From Burkholderiales bacterium (lineage in GTDB: Bacteria; Pseudomonadota; Gammaproteobacteria; Burkholderiales; SHXO01), in NCBI GenBank assembly GCA_026125625.1, contig JAHCKU010000208.1:1-5947 (forward strand): a stretch of DNA of 5,947 nt, read 5' to 3'. Every line of letters starts with the position of its first letter. Position 1 is the stretch's first letter. Positions 1 to 5,278 of this stretch are shown piece by piece. The notes beneath the pieces are model-generated. The model saw only the letters and a list, made by a program, of their open reading frames with translations, had not been told where the DNA came from and ran no database searches. The translations under genes were made by a program, and so were the position numbers.

Positions 1-1168
1 CGCGCGGGGTGGCGATCTGGCACACCAGATCGACGTGGCCGATGTCGATCCCCAGCTCCAGCGAGGAGGTCGCCACCAGCGCCTTGAGCTCGCCGCGCTT
101 CAGGCGCTGCTCGGCATCCAGGCGCTGCTCGCGCGCCAGGCTGCCGTGGTGCGAGGTCACCGCCTGATCGCCCAGGCGCTCGGACAGCGCCCGCGCCAGA
201 CGCTCGGCCAGGCGCCGGGTGTTGACGAACACCAGGGTGGAGCGGTGCGTCTCGATCAACTCGGTCAGACGCTCGTACACCTGCTCCCATACTTCTGTGG
301 ACATGACCGCTTCCAGCGGCGAGCCGGGCAACTCCAGGGCCAGATCGCGGTGGCGGGTGTGGCCGGTGTCGAGAATCGCGCAGTCGATACCCGGCCCGCT
401 TTCCTGCGCCGGGACGAGCGGCGGCTGCCCACCGTCACCGGCGTCGAACAGGTCGTGCGGCGGACCGAGATCGTCGAGCAGGCTGCGCGCGGGCCGCTGT
501 GCGCTGCCGGTCAGGAAGCGTGCGACCGCTTCGATCGGCTTTTGCGTGGCCGACAGTCCGACGCGCGTCAGGCGTGCATCGGCGAGGGCTTCCAGCCGCT
601 CCAGGCTGAGTGCGAGATGCGCCCCGCGCTTGTTGGGCGCGAGCGCATGGATTTCGTCCACGATCACCGTGCGCGTGCTGGCCAGGGTGGCGCGGCCGGA
701 TTCACTGGTGAGCAGGATGTACAGGGACTCGGGCGTGGTGACCAGGATGTGCGGCGGGCGCCGGCGCATGCGGCTGCGCTCGGCCTGGGGCGTGTCGCCG
801 GTGCGCACCAGAGTGCGGATGTCGACGTCCGGATAACCCAGCGCGACCAGGTCCTCGCGGATGCCGGCGAGCGGCTGCTCCAGGTTCTTGTTGATGTCGT
901 TCGACAAGGCCTTCAGTGGGGATATGTACACCACCTGCGTCTCGTCGCGCAGCTGTCCGCGCACGCCCAGGCGCACCAGCGCATCGATGGTGGCGAGGAA
1001 GGCGGCGAGGGTCTTGCCGGAACCGGTGGGCGCTGCGATCAGTACGTGCCGGCCGGACTGGATGAGCGGCCAGGCGCGCACCTGTGGTTCGGTCGGCGTC
1101 GCATAGGTGCGACGGAACCAGCGCGCGACTGCCGGATGAAAGTGATCGAGAACGTCGGACATGGCCAT
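1..1168 (-). CDS. lhr: Lhr-type DEAD/DEAH-box ATP-dependent helicase (N-terminal part, runs off left edge)
   Basis: Partial superfamily 2 helicase; 389 residues are visible and the reading frame is still open at position 1. Motifs in order: TPTEPQ (Q-like, about 25-30), Walker A GSGKT (49-53, Lys52), SPLKALSND (motif Ia, 83-91), TTPESL (144-149), Walker B DEIH (171-174), SAT (206-208, motif III), LVFVNTRR (about 312-319, motif IV) and ATSSLELGIDIG (366-377, motif V). The SPLKAL and SSLELGIDIG signatures are typical of Lhr proteins, which translocate on DNA and unwind DNA or RNA-DNA hybrids in DNA repair. The winged-helix and C-terminal parts lie outside the window, so the short Lhr-Core form and the long form cannot be told apart. 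A less conserved acidic, proline- and glycine-rich stretch lies between motifs III and IV (about 222-262). The start could be 1168 or the in-frame ATG at 1162; neither has a clear Shine-Dalgarno sequence. The gene is divergent from the NUDIX gene. Confidence 0.92.
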   Translation of the reverse strand, partial: MAMSDVLDHFHPAVARWFRRTYATPTEPQVRAWPLIQSGRHVLIAAPTGSGKTLAAFLATIDALVRLGVRGQLRDETQVVYISPLKALSNDINKNLEQPLAGIREDLVALGYPDVDIRTLVRTGDTPQAERSRMRRRPPHILVTTPESLYILLTSESGRATLASTRTVIVDEIHALAPNKRGAHLALSLERLEALADARLTRVGLSATQKPIEAVARFLTGSAQRPARSLLDDLGPPHDLFDAGDGGQPPLVPAQESGPGIDCAILDTGHTRHRDLALELPGSPLEAVMSTEVWEQVYERLTELIETHRSTLVFVNTRRLAERLARALSERLGDQAVTSHHGSLAREQRLDAEQRLKRGELKALVATSSLELGIDIGHVDLVCQIATPR

Positions 1169-1402
1169 GAATTCTGCCAGTACATGGGTTCGTGCGGTGA
1201 GCCATGCAAGGGCAGCAAGAGTTGGTGCGCGAGATATCCGCGGATCACGATCCTCGGAGTGCGAGTGGCCCGTGGAGGGAGCTCTCTGGTAATGTCATGG
1301 TCGGCGGCGGGGGTTGCGCATCGACCATTGCAGTTCGTTCACCGGCCTTGCACGCCACTTCGACTACATGCGGACAAGCGGTCACCCCTGCAGGCACCTG
1401 GC
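1169..1402. other. Divergent intergenic spacer between lhr and the NUDIX gene
   Basis: This 234-bp spacer must hold the promoters of both divergent genes. I found no convincing -35/-10 pair on either strand. The only structure that stands out is a perfect 10-bp palindrome, ATCCGCGGAT, at 1236-1245. Open frames crossing the spacer have no ribosome binding site and no recognisable product. Confidence 0.5.
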
Positions 1403-1840
1403 ATGACGACGAGATCACCCAAACGTTTTTCGGCCGGGGTGGTGGTGGTACGTCGGCTGCGCAGCGACTGGCGCTACCTGCTGCTGCGCGTGTACCGCAC
1501 GTGGGACTTTCCCAAGGGTGGCGTCGAGGCGGGGGAGACGGCGCTACAGGCGGCGCGGCGCGAAGTCGCCGAAGAAACCTCGCTGATCGATCTGGTTTTC
1601 ACCTGGGGTGAGCAGTTCTGCGAGACAGCACCCTATAGCGCCGGCAAGATCGCACGCTACTATCTCGCCGCCAGTCCCGGGCAGCCGGTTTCCCTGCCGA
1701 TCAACGCTGCGCTCGGCCGTCCCGAGCATCACGAGTTCCGCTGGGTCATCCATGCCGACGCCGCGCACCTGCTGCCCGAGCGGTTACAGCCGGTGCTGGC
1801 GTGGGCGCATGCGCTGGTGGAGGGTGACAGCGCAGGTTGA
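1403..1840 (+). CDS. NUDIX hydrolase, diadenosine-tetraphosphatase-like
   Basis: A 145-residue protein of usual single-domain NUDIX length, predicted cytoplasmic. NUDIX enzymes hydrolyse nucleoside diphosphates linked to another moiety using divalent metal. The NUDIX box spans residues 39-61: Gly39, Glu45, then REVAEE (53-58) supplying the metal-binding glutamates. The WDFPKGG lead-in (34-40) and the short N-terminal strand (SAGVVVVRR) resemble bis(5'-nucleosyl)-tetraphosphatases, so Ap4A-like substrates are a reasonable guess, but substrate is not readable from the box. The box ends in EETSL instead of the usual EExG plus a hydrophobic residue, so Ser60 replaces the last consensus glycine. 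The frame is open far upstream, opposite lhr, but similarity to the family starts only at this ATG. Upstream there is just a weak GCAGG about 8 bases before the start. It converges on the PepSY-like gene with a 37-bp gap. Confidence 0.88.
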   Translation: MTTRSPKRFSAGVVVVRRLRSDWRYLLLRVYRTWDFPKGGVEAGETALQAARREVAEETSLIDLVFTWGEQFCETAPYSAGKIARYYLAASPGQPVSLPINAALGRPEHHEFRWVIHADAAHLLPERLQPVLAWAHALVEGDSAG

Positions 1841-1859
1841 AGCGGGGAGCGACCTGCGA

Positions 1860-1890
1860 CGAGCGCGGTGATCGGCGCTATTTGCGCTCG
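1860..1890. terminator. Weak bidirectional hairpin between convergent genes
   Basis: CGAGCGC (1860-1866) and GCGCTCG (1884-1890) form a 7-bp perfect inverted repeat with a 17-base loop. A nested alternative pairs AGCGC (1862-1866) with GCGCT (1875-1879), followed by ATTT on the plus strand. It lies between the stop codons of the NUDIX and PepSY-like genes and overlaps the end of the latter. There is no proper U-run, so a termination role is only suggested by position. Confidence 0.25.
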
Positions 1891-2375
1891 GAGCTGGTCT
1901 TGTCGATGACGCCGGTGACGGCATTGACCAGCACCGTTGCCGTACGGCCATCGGGCAGATTGAAGGAGTAGTTGTAGTAGGGCTGTCCGCGCCAGCTCAG
2001 ATCGTACGTCATGCGATGCAGTTCTCCACCGGCGTACTCGGCGCCGGCGAGCTGCCGCGCCTCGTGCTCCTCGACGCGATGGCGCGTGCTGAGCATCTCG
2101 TACTTCTTGTTGGCCGCTTTCCGCTCGCTCTTGACGATGACGCCCCCTTCGCAGCGCATGTTCCACACGCGATCGTTGGGAGATACCAGCTCGAGATTGA
2201 AAGCCAGACCGGTGGTCCACTCCAGATCCCAGCGGGTCACCTGTCCGACCTGGTCGCGGCGGGCGGCGTCCAGGCATTGCTCGATGGCACGGTCCACCTC
2301 GGGTCCGAACTCGGCCGCGCTCAACGGGCTGACGACAAGCACGCTCAATGCTGCGGTGGTGATCGAATGTCGCAT
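1878..2375 (-). CDS. Exported small protein with two PepSY-like halves
   Basis: A 165-residue protein with a classic signal peptide: Arg2 and His3, a hydrophobic core (about 5-17), then a small-residue cleavage site near SPLSAA (about 16-21), so it is predicted periplasmic. The mature part looks like two copies of a PepSY-type fold. The first (about 26-86) ends in a strand pair around CEGGVIVKSERK. The second (about 105-162) ends in TATVLVNAVTGVIDK, whose V-N-A-x-T-G signature is typical of PepSY ends. PepSY domains are small extracytoplasmic modules, some of which inhibit or bind peptidases; this protein's role is unknown. Cys34 and Cys75 are the only cysteines, both in the first half, and could form a disulfide. 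The frame extends upstream to 2447, but the ATG at 2375 is chosen because it starts the signal peptide and has a strong AGGAGG site 5 bases upstream. The PepSY assignment is from pattern, not a search. Confidence 0.75.
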   Translation of the reverse strand: MRHSITTAALSVLVVSPLSAAEFGPEVDRAIEQCLDAARRDQVGQVTRWDLEWTTGLAFNLELVSPNDRVWNMRCEGGVIVKSERKAANKKYEMLSTRHRVEEHEARQLAGAEYAGGELHRMTYDLSWRGQPYYNYSFNLPDGRTATVLVNAVTGVIDKTSSERK

Positions 2376-2529
2376 ATGCTCCTCCTGATGGTTGGCGTTG
2401 TCGCCGGCCGCATACGGGTGCTGCCGGCCTTCAGCGCAAGAATACACGGTGCGAGTGATGGGGCGCTCGAATGCGGGCTATCATGCGCCGACGCCTCGAG
2501 CCCAGCCCTGGACGCAATCTTGATCAGCC
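2376..2529. other. Divergent intergenic spacer with weak promoter candidates
   Basis: This 154-bp spacer lies between the divergent PepSY-like and HEXXH genes. On the plus strand, TATCAT (2479-2484) is a plausible -10 for the HEXXH gene, about 45 bases before its GTG, but the region 17-18 bases further upstream (around TGATGG) matches a -35 poorly. On the minus strand, TATTCT near 2440 could be a -10 for the PepSY-like gene, also with no good -35. Neither is convincing. Confidence 0.3.
2381..2386 (-). promoter_or_regulatory. Ribosome binding site that decides the start of the PepSY-like gene
   Basis: Read on the minus strand, AGGAGG lies 5 bases before the ATG at 2375. This full Shine-Dalgarno match favours that start over the ATG at 2447, which would add 24 hydrophilic residues in front of the signal peptide. 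Confidence 0.8.
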
Positions 2530-3066
2530 GTGCCGTTTGCCTACTTCGACCGTCTGTCGGCGTCGCGTAAAGCCACGTACCTGCGCAGCGACGCGATCGA
2601 GCGGGTCGAGCTGCCGCCTGGCGCCGATCTGAGCGAGCTGCTGGAGGAAATGGGGGTGGCGCTGCGCACCGAAAACCGCTCGCTGGTCGAGCGCCATGCC
2701 CAGGCCCTGTGCAATGACCTCACTACGCGCCTGCGGGTTCCGCGCGTACGGGTGCGCGTGCTGTCGGTGCGGCCGAGCGGGAACTGGGGGGAGCTGCACG
2801 GGCTGTACGAGCCGTTCGAAGACGGCACGCCGCCCCTGCTCACGGTGTGGATGCGCACGGTCGCACGCAAGCAGGTGGTGGCCTTCAAGAGTTTTCTGCG
2901 CACCATCCTGCACGAGCTGTGTCATCACCTCGACTACGAGCTGTATCGGCTGCCCGAAACCTTCCATACCCAGGGCTTCTACAAGCGCGAATCCAGCCTC
3001 TACTACCAGATCCGTGGGGAAACGCCGCAACGCGAGGCGGCTGCGGCACGGGCGCTACGGGAATGA
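2530..3066 (+). CDS. HEXXH-motif zinc-metallopeptidase-like protein of unknown function
   Basis: A 178-residue soluble protein with no signal peptide or membrane segment, so predicted cytoplasmic. Residues 128-133 read HELCHH, an HEXXH zincin motif in which His128 and His132 would bind zinc and Glu129 would be the catalytic base. It sits on a predicted helix (SFLRTILHELCHHLDYELY). Downstream, FHTQGFYKRESSL (145-157) carries His146 and Glu154, either of which could be the third zinc ligand. The N-terminal 60 residues are charged and helical, and a basic patch RVPRVRVRVLSVRP follows (69-82). I recall similar uncharacterised bacterial proteins with the HELCHHLDYE and FHT-GFYKRESSL blocks, but no described substrate, so peptidase activity is inferred from the motif alone. 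An in-frame stop at 2521 limits the start, which leaves GTG at 2530. It lacks a clear Shine-Dalgarno sequence, so a leaderless or weakly translated message is possible. It stands alone, with 157 bp to the next gene. Confidence 0.78.
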   Translation: MPFAYFDRLSASRKATYLRSDAIERVELPPGADLSELLEEMGVALRTENRSLVERHAQALCNDLTTRLRVPRVRVRVLSVRPSGNWGELHGLYEPFEDGTPPLLTVWMRTVARKQVVAFKSFLRTILHELCHHLDYELYRLPETFHTQGFYKRESSLYYQIRGETPQREAAAARALRE

Positions 3067-3097
3067 CGGTCCGCTGAGAGCTTCCCTGGGGGCACTA

Positions 3098-3126
3098 TTC
3101 CCGATCCGGAGATTTTTCCCTAGAAT
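3098..3126 (+). promoter_or_regulatory. Weak promoter candidate for the HNH gene
   Basis: TAGAAT (3121-3126) matches five of six bases of a sigma-70 -10 box. It lies about 98 bases before the GTG of the HNH gene, in the most A/T-rich part of the spacer (GATTTTTCCC precedes it). The -35 position at 17-bp spacing is TTCCCG (3098-3103), which matches poorly. Offered only because some promoter is expected between these two genes. Confidence 0.25.
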
Positions 3127-3210
3127 CCGTGGAATAAGATTCAAGAACAGCAGATGGCAGGGTACGTTCGCCAGCTCAGGGAGGGCGGCGCACCCGGTCG
3201 AGCCTTGAAC

Positions 3211-3216
3211 AAGGAG
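3211..3216 (+). promoter_or_regulatory. Ribosome binding site supporting the GTG start of the HNH gene
   Basis: AAGGAG lies 7 bases before GTG at 3224, which is optimal spacing. The next in-frame ATG, in MAGMPNRW, would remove the LILALD block that looks like part of the first conserved strand, so GTG is preferred. Confidence 0.8.
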
Positions 3217-3223
3217 TTCGTAA

Positions 3224-3790
3224 GTGGCCCTGATTCTGGCGTTGGACATGGCGGGCATGCCCAACCGCTGGCTGATCGTCGAGCAGGCGATCACCTATTA
3301 CGCACGCGACATGGTGGCATGGTCGCTGGGAAAGACCGTGTGCACCTATCATGGGGGCGTGTCGCGCCTGACCGGCAAGCGCTCCGCGCTCTCGACCAAG
3401 AGCATCATTGCCATCAAGGGTGCGTCGGAGTTCGTGCGCGAGCATCAGCTGGAATCCCATCTGACCAACGCTGCGCTGTATAGGCGCGATCGCCACATGT
3501 GCGGGTATTGCGGAGGCCAGTTCAAGGAATACAACCTGTCCCGCGACCATATCATTCCGCTGCACCAGGGCGGCAAGGATCGCTGGATGAACGTGGTCAC
3601 CGCATGCCGTTCGTGCAACACCCTCAAGGGCGGGCGGACACCGGAAGCGGCGCACATGCCGCTGCTGTACGCGCCCTACATACCCAACCGGCACGAGCAT
3701 CTGATTCTGCAGAATCGCCGGATCCTGCAGGATCAGATGGAGTATCTGATGGCGCGTGTACCGCGCCACAGCCGATTGCATCTCGCCTGA
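3224..3790 (+). CDS. Stand-alone HNH endonuclease family protein
   Basis: A 188-residue protein with a C-terminal HNH nuclease module. Zinc-binding pairs are CGYC (93-96) and CRSC (128-131). Between them lie the active-site elements: Asp108-His109 in SRDHIIPLHQGG, Asn123 in WMNVV, and Asn132 in CNTLKGG at the third HNH position. HNH domains cut DNA with a single divalent metal. The N-terminal 75 residues (LILALD, RWLIVEQAITYYARDMVAW, GGVSRLTGKRS, SIIAIKG) are not a generic DNA-binding domain. I recall this arrangement from a family of uncharacterised HNH proteins common in bacterial chromosomes. No methylase, intein, phage terminase or toxin-immunity partner is nearby, so restriction, homing and bacteriocin roles lack support. 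It lies alone after the HEXXH gene and before the cbpA promoter region. Nuclease activity is inferred from intact motifs; the biological role is unknown. Confidence 0.88.
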   Translation: MALILALDMAGMPNRWLIVEQAITYYARDMVAWSLGKTVCTYHGGVSRLTGKRSALSTKSIIAIKGASEFVREHQLESHLTNAALYRRDRHMCGYCGGQFKEYNLSRDHIIPLHQGGKDRWMNVVTACRSCNTLKGGRTPEAAHMPLLYAPYIPNRHEHLILQNRRILQDQMEYLMARVPRHSRLHLA

Positions 3791-3998
3791 CCGACGTGTG
3801 CGCCCGCCGTACCCGGCCGGCATCGGGGTGCGCGCCGCTTGAATTCTGCGCGGGCGGCCCAATCACTCGGCTTCGTCGGGAAAAAAGGATCGCACGTGTC
3901 GCATTGTCAGGCAGTCGTGGAAAATCCCATGAGCGGGTTGCGGCGCGCACCCACGCGCAGGCGTTTCGGGGCGGCGGAGCGCACCCTTTGACAATCGA
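3791..3998. other. 208-bp spacer between the HNH gene and cbpA
   Basis: It holds the sigma-32-like candidate at 3838-3864 and a small GC hairpin in the cbpA leader: GCGCG at 3943-3947 pairs with CGCGC at 3954-3958 around a 6-base loop. There is no T-rich terminator behind the HNH gene. GGCGGAG at 3973-3979 is too far from the cbpA start (19 bases) for a normal Shine-Dalgarno sequence. Confidence 0.4.
3838..3864 (+). promoter_or_regulatory. Sigma-32 (RpoH)-like promoter candidate upstream of cbpA
   Basis: CTTGAA (3838-3843) is an exact match to the heat-shock -35 core. After 13 bases comes GCCCAATC (3857-3864), which keeps the CCCA core of the -10 consensus CCCCATNT. Predicted transcription would begin around 3870, leaving a leader of about 130 bases. 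A heat-shock promoter would suit a J-domain co-chaperone, although E. coli cbpA is known mainly as a stationary-phase gene. In GC-rich DNA such a match can occur by chance. Confidence 0.35.
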
Positions 3999-4955
3999 AT
4001 GAAATACAAGGACTACTACAAAATTCTCGGTGTCGAACGCGGGGCCTCGGAAGAAGAGATCAAGAAGGCCTACCGCAAGCTCGCGCGCAAATACCATCCG
4101 GATGTCTCCAAGGAGAAAGACGCCGAGGAGAAATTCAAGGAGGTGGGTGAGGCGTACGAGGTGCTGCAGGATGCGGAGAAGCGGGCCGCCTACGATCAGA
4201 TGGGCCATTACCAGCCCGGCCAGGAGTTCCGCCCGCCCCCCGACTGGGGCGAGCGCTTCGGCTCGGGCGCTGGCCCTGGCGGACAGACAGGTTTCGAGAA
4301 TGTCGATGACCTCGACCTGTTCGACATCCTGGCTGGACTGGGCGCGCGGCGTGGATTCACGGGGCACCGTGGGGGCGGAGCCCGCAGCGGTCAGGATGTC
4401 GAGGTAACGGTTTCGGCCGGCGTCGAAGACCTGATGCACGGCGCCGAGGTCGAGATCCCGCTGAGCTATGTCGAAGTGCAGCCGGACGGGCGCCTGCAAC
4501 GCCACACGCGTACCACCAAGGTACGTATTCCGAAGGGCGCCACCGAAGGCCAGCGCCTGCGCGTGCCGGGCAAGGGCGCGCCAGGCCAGGGTGGGGGTCC
4601 TGCCGGTGATCTGTACATCAACATCAGCCTGCGGCCACACGATCTGTTCAAAGTCAGCGGGCACGATCTGTATCTGGAAGTTCCGATCACGCCATGGGAG
4701 GCAGCACTGGGCGCGGGTGTGGACATTCCCACGCTTGCGGGAAAGGTGACGCTCAAGGTGCCCGCCGGCTCCAGGGCCGGGCAGAAGCTGCGCGTACGCG
4801 GTCGCGGTCTGCCGCGGCCGAAGAGCGAAGAGCATGGTGATCTGTATGCGGTGCTGCAGGTGGTCACCCCATCGGTCATGAGCGAGCAGGAGAAGGATCT
4901 GTACCGTGAACTTGCGCGGATTTCCTCGTTCAATCCGCGCGCACATTTCGGGTAG
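3999..4955 (+). CDS. cbpA: Curved DNA-binding protein CbpA, DnaJ/Hsp40-type co-chaperone
   Basis: A 318-residue protein of normal CbpA length. The N-terminal J domain (about 4-68) carries the HPD motif at 33-35, needed to stimulate the DnaK ATPase, inside KLARKYHPDVSKEKDAEEKF. A glycine- and phenylalanine-containing linker follows (about 84-128). Two beta-rich C-terminal substrate-binding domains come next, about 132-212 (with VRIPKGATEGQRLRVPGKG) and about 215-292 (with LKVPAGSRAGQKLRVRGRG). The dimerisation end is at about 293-318. The cysteine-rich zinc finger of DnaJ is absent; the protein has no cysteine at all, which separates CbpA from DnaJ. CbpA assists DnaK in protein folding and also binds DNA in the nucleoid. 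The immediately downstream cbpM confirms the assignment. The start is fixed by the canonical MKYKDYYKILGV opening, although no good Shine-Dalgarno sequence precedes it, hinting at weak or regulated translation. Confidence 0.95.
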   Translation: MKYKDYYKILGVERGASEEEIKKAYRKLARKYHPDVSKEKDAEEKFKEVGEAYEVLQDAEKRAAYDQMGHYQPGQEFRPPPDWGERFGSGAGPGGQTGFENVDDLDLFDILAGLGARRGFTGHRGGGARSGQDVEVTVSAGVEDLMHGAEVEIPLSYVEVQPDGRLQRHTRTTKVRIPKGATEGQRLRVPGKGAPGQGGGPAGDLYINISLRPHDLFKVSGHDLYLEVPITPWEAALGAGVDIPTLAGKVTLKVPAGSRAGQKLRVRGRGLPRPKSEEHGDLYAVLQVVTPSVMSEQEKDLYRELARISSFNPRAHFG

Positions 4956-4961
4956 ACAGCC

Positions 4962-5273
4962 ATGAGCAGTGAAATCGCCGCCTTGCTCAGCGAGCATGTG
5001 GAAATCGAACTGGAGGAGCTGGCACGCGCCACCGGGCTGTCGGACGCCGAGATCCTGGAGCTGGCCGACTATGGCGTGTTCGAGCCGGTGGGCGGAGCGC
5101 CGCTGCGCTGGCGTTTCTCCGCCCGCTGCATCGTGCTCGGCCGGCGCGCATCCAGGCTGCGTGAGGATTTCGGCCTGGACGTGTCCGGCCTGGCTCTGGT
5201 GGCAGCGTTGCTCGAGCGCATCGATGATCTCGAACAGGAACGCACCCGCCTGCGTGCGCAGCTGCTGGAGTGA
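4962..5273 (+). CDS. cbpM: Chaperone modulatory protein CbpM
   Basis: A 103-residue protein, matching the roughly 100 residues of known CbpM. It begins 6 bp after the cbpA stop, so the two are surely co-transcribed and possibly translationally coupled. The N-terminal half (about 14-60) looks like a MerR-type winged helix: ELARATGLSDAEILELADYG and then FEPVGGAPLRWRFS, a common form in this family that here is used for protein binding. The C-terminal half is helical and ends in a coiled-coil-like segment, LLERIDDLEQERTRLRAQL (about 83-101). CbpM is known to bind the J domain of CbpA and inhibit both its DnaK co-chaperone and DNA-binding activities. This supports control of CbpA by partner stoichiometry here. 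A single cysteine is present (in ARCIVLG). Similarity is by pattern and context, and the context is strong. Confidence 0.92.
   Translation: MSSEIAALLSEHVEIELEELARATGLSDAEILELADYGVFEPVGGAPLRWRFSARCIVLGRRASRLREDFGLDVSGLALVAALLERIDDLEQERTRLRAQLLE
5267..5270 (+). promoter_or_regulatory. Ribosome binding site that decides the start of the third cluster gene
   Basis: GGAG in the last codons of cbpM lies 8 bases before ATG at 5279. The alternative GTG at 5270 overlaps the cbpM stop but has no Shine-Dalgarno match, so ATG is preferred. The choice changes the protein by only three residues before the signal peptide. Confidence 0.55.
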
Positions 5274-5278
5274 AGGTC

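Noticed and set aside
702..1205. A 167-codon minus-strand open frame over the start of lhr
   Set aside because: It is a shifted frame of lhr; the Walker A and DEIH motifs are in the other frame.
35..1840. A 601-codon open frame on the plus strand
   Set aside because: Its first 1100 bases are antisense to the lhr helicase, whose motifs are unmistakable, and encode no recognisable domain. Only the last 145 codons, from 1403, form a real protein (NUDIX). The length comes from stop-poor GC-rich DNA, not a gene fusion.
2016..2570. A 184-codon plus-strand open frame
   Set aside because: It is antisense to the signal-peptide-bearing gene at 1878-2375, which has a strong ribosome binding site, and it runs into the HEXXH gene in another frame.
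3141..3209. TTCAAG and CTTGAA arms flanking the HNH leader, the second next to the ribosome binding site
   Set aside because: Only 6 bp of pairing across a loop of about 57 bases, with no extension, is too weak to support a regulatory fold.
3154..3223. A possible upstream open frame starting with ATG at 3154
   Set aside because: It has no ribosome binding site, runs past the HNH start in another frame, and its peptide has no recognisable features. The HNH start has its own strong site.
3866..3886. CGGCTTCGTCGGGAAAAAA as a possible UUCG terminator behind the HNH gene
   Set aside because: The bases around TTCG do not pair in a stem, and the A-run is on the wrong strand for plus-strand termination.
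3988..3993. A perfect TTGACA -35 hexamer
   Set aside because: It lies just before the cbpA ATG, and no -10 follows at 16-19 bp. Any transcript from it would miss the cbpA start.
3624..4997. A 457-codon open frame on the minus strand
   Set aside because: It lies opposite the end of the HNH gene, the cbpA promoter region and all of cbpA. It has no recognisable product, and cbpA is certain.
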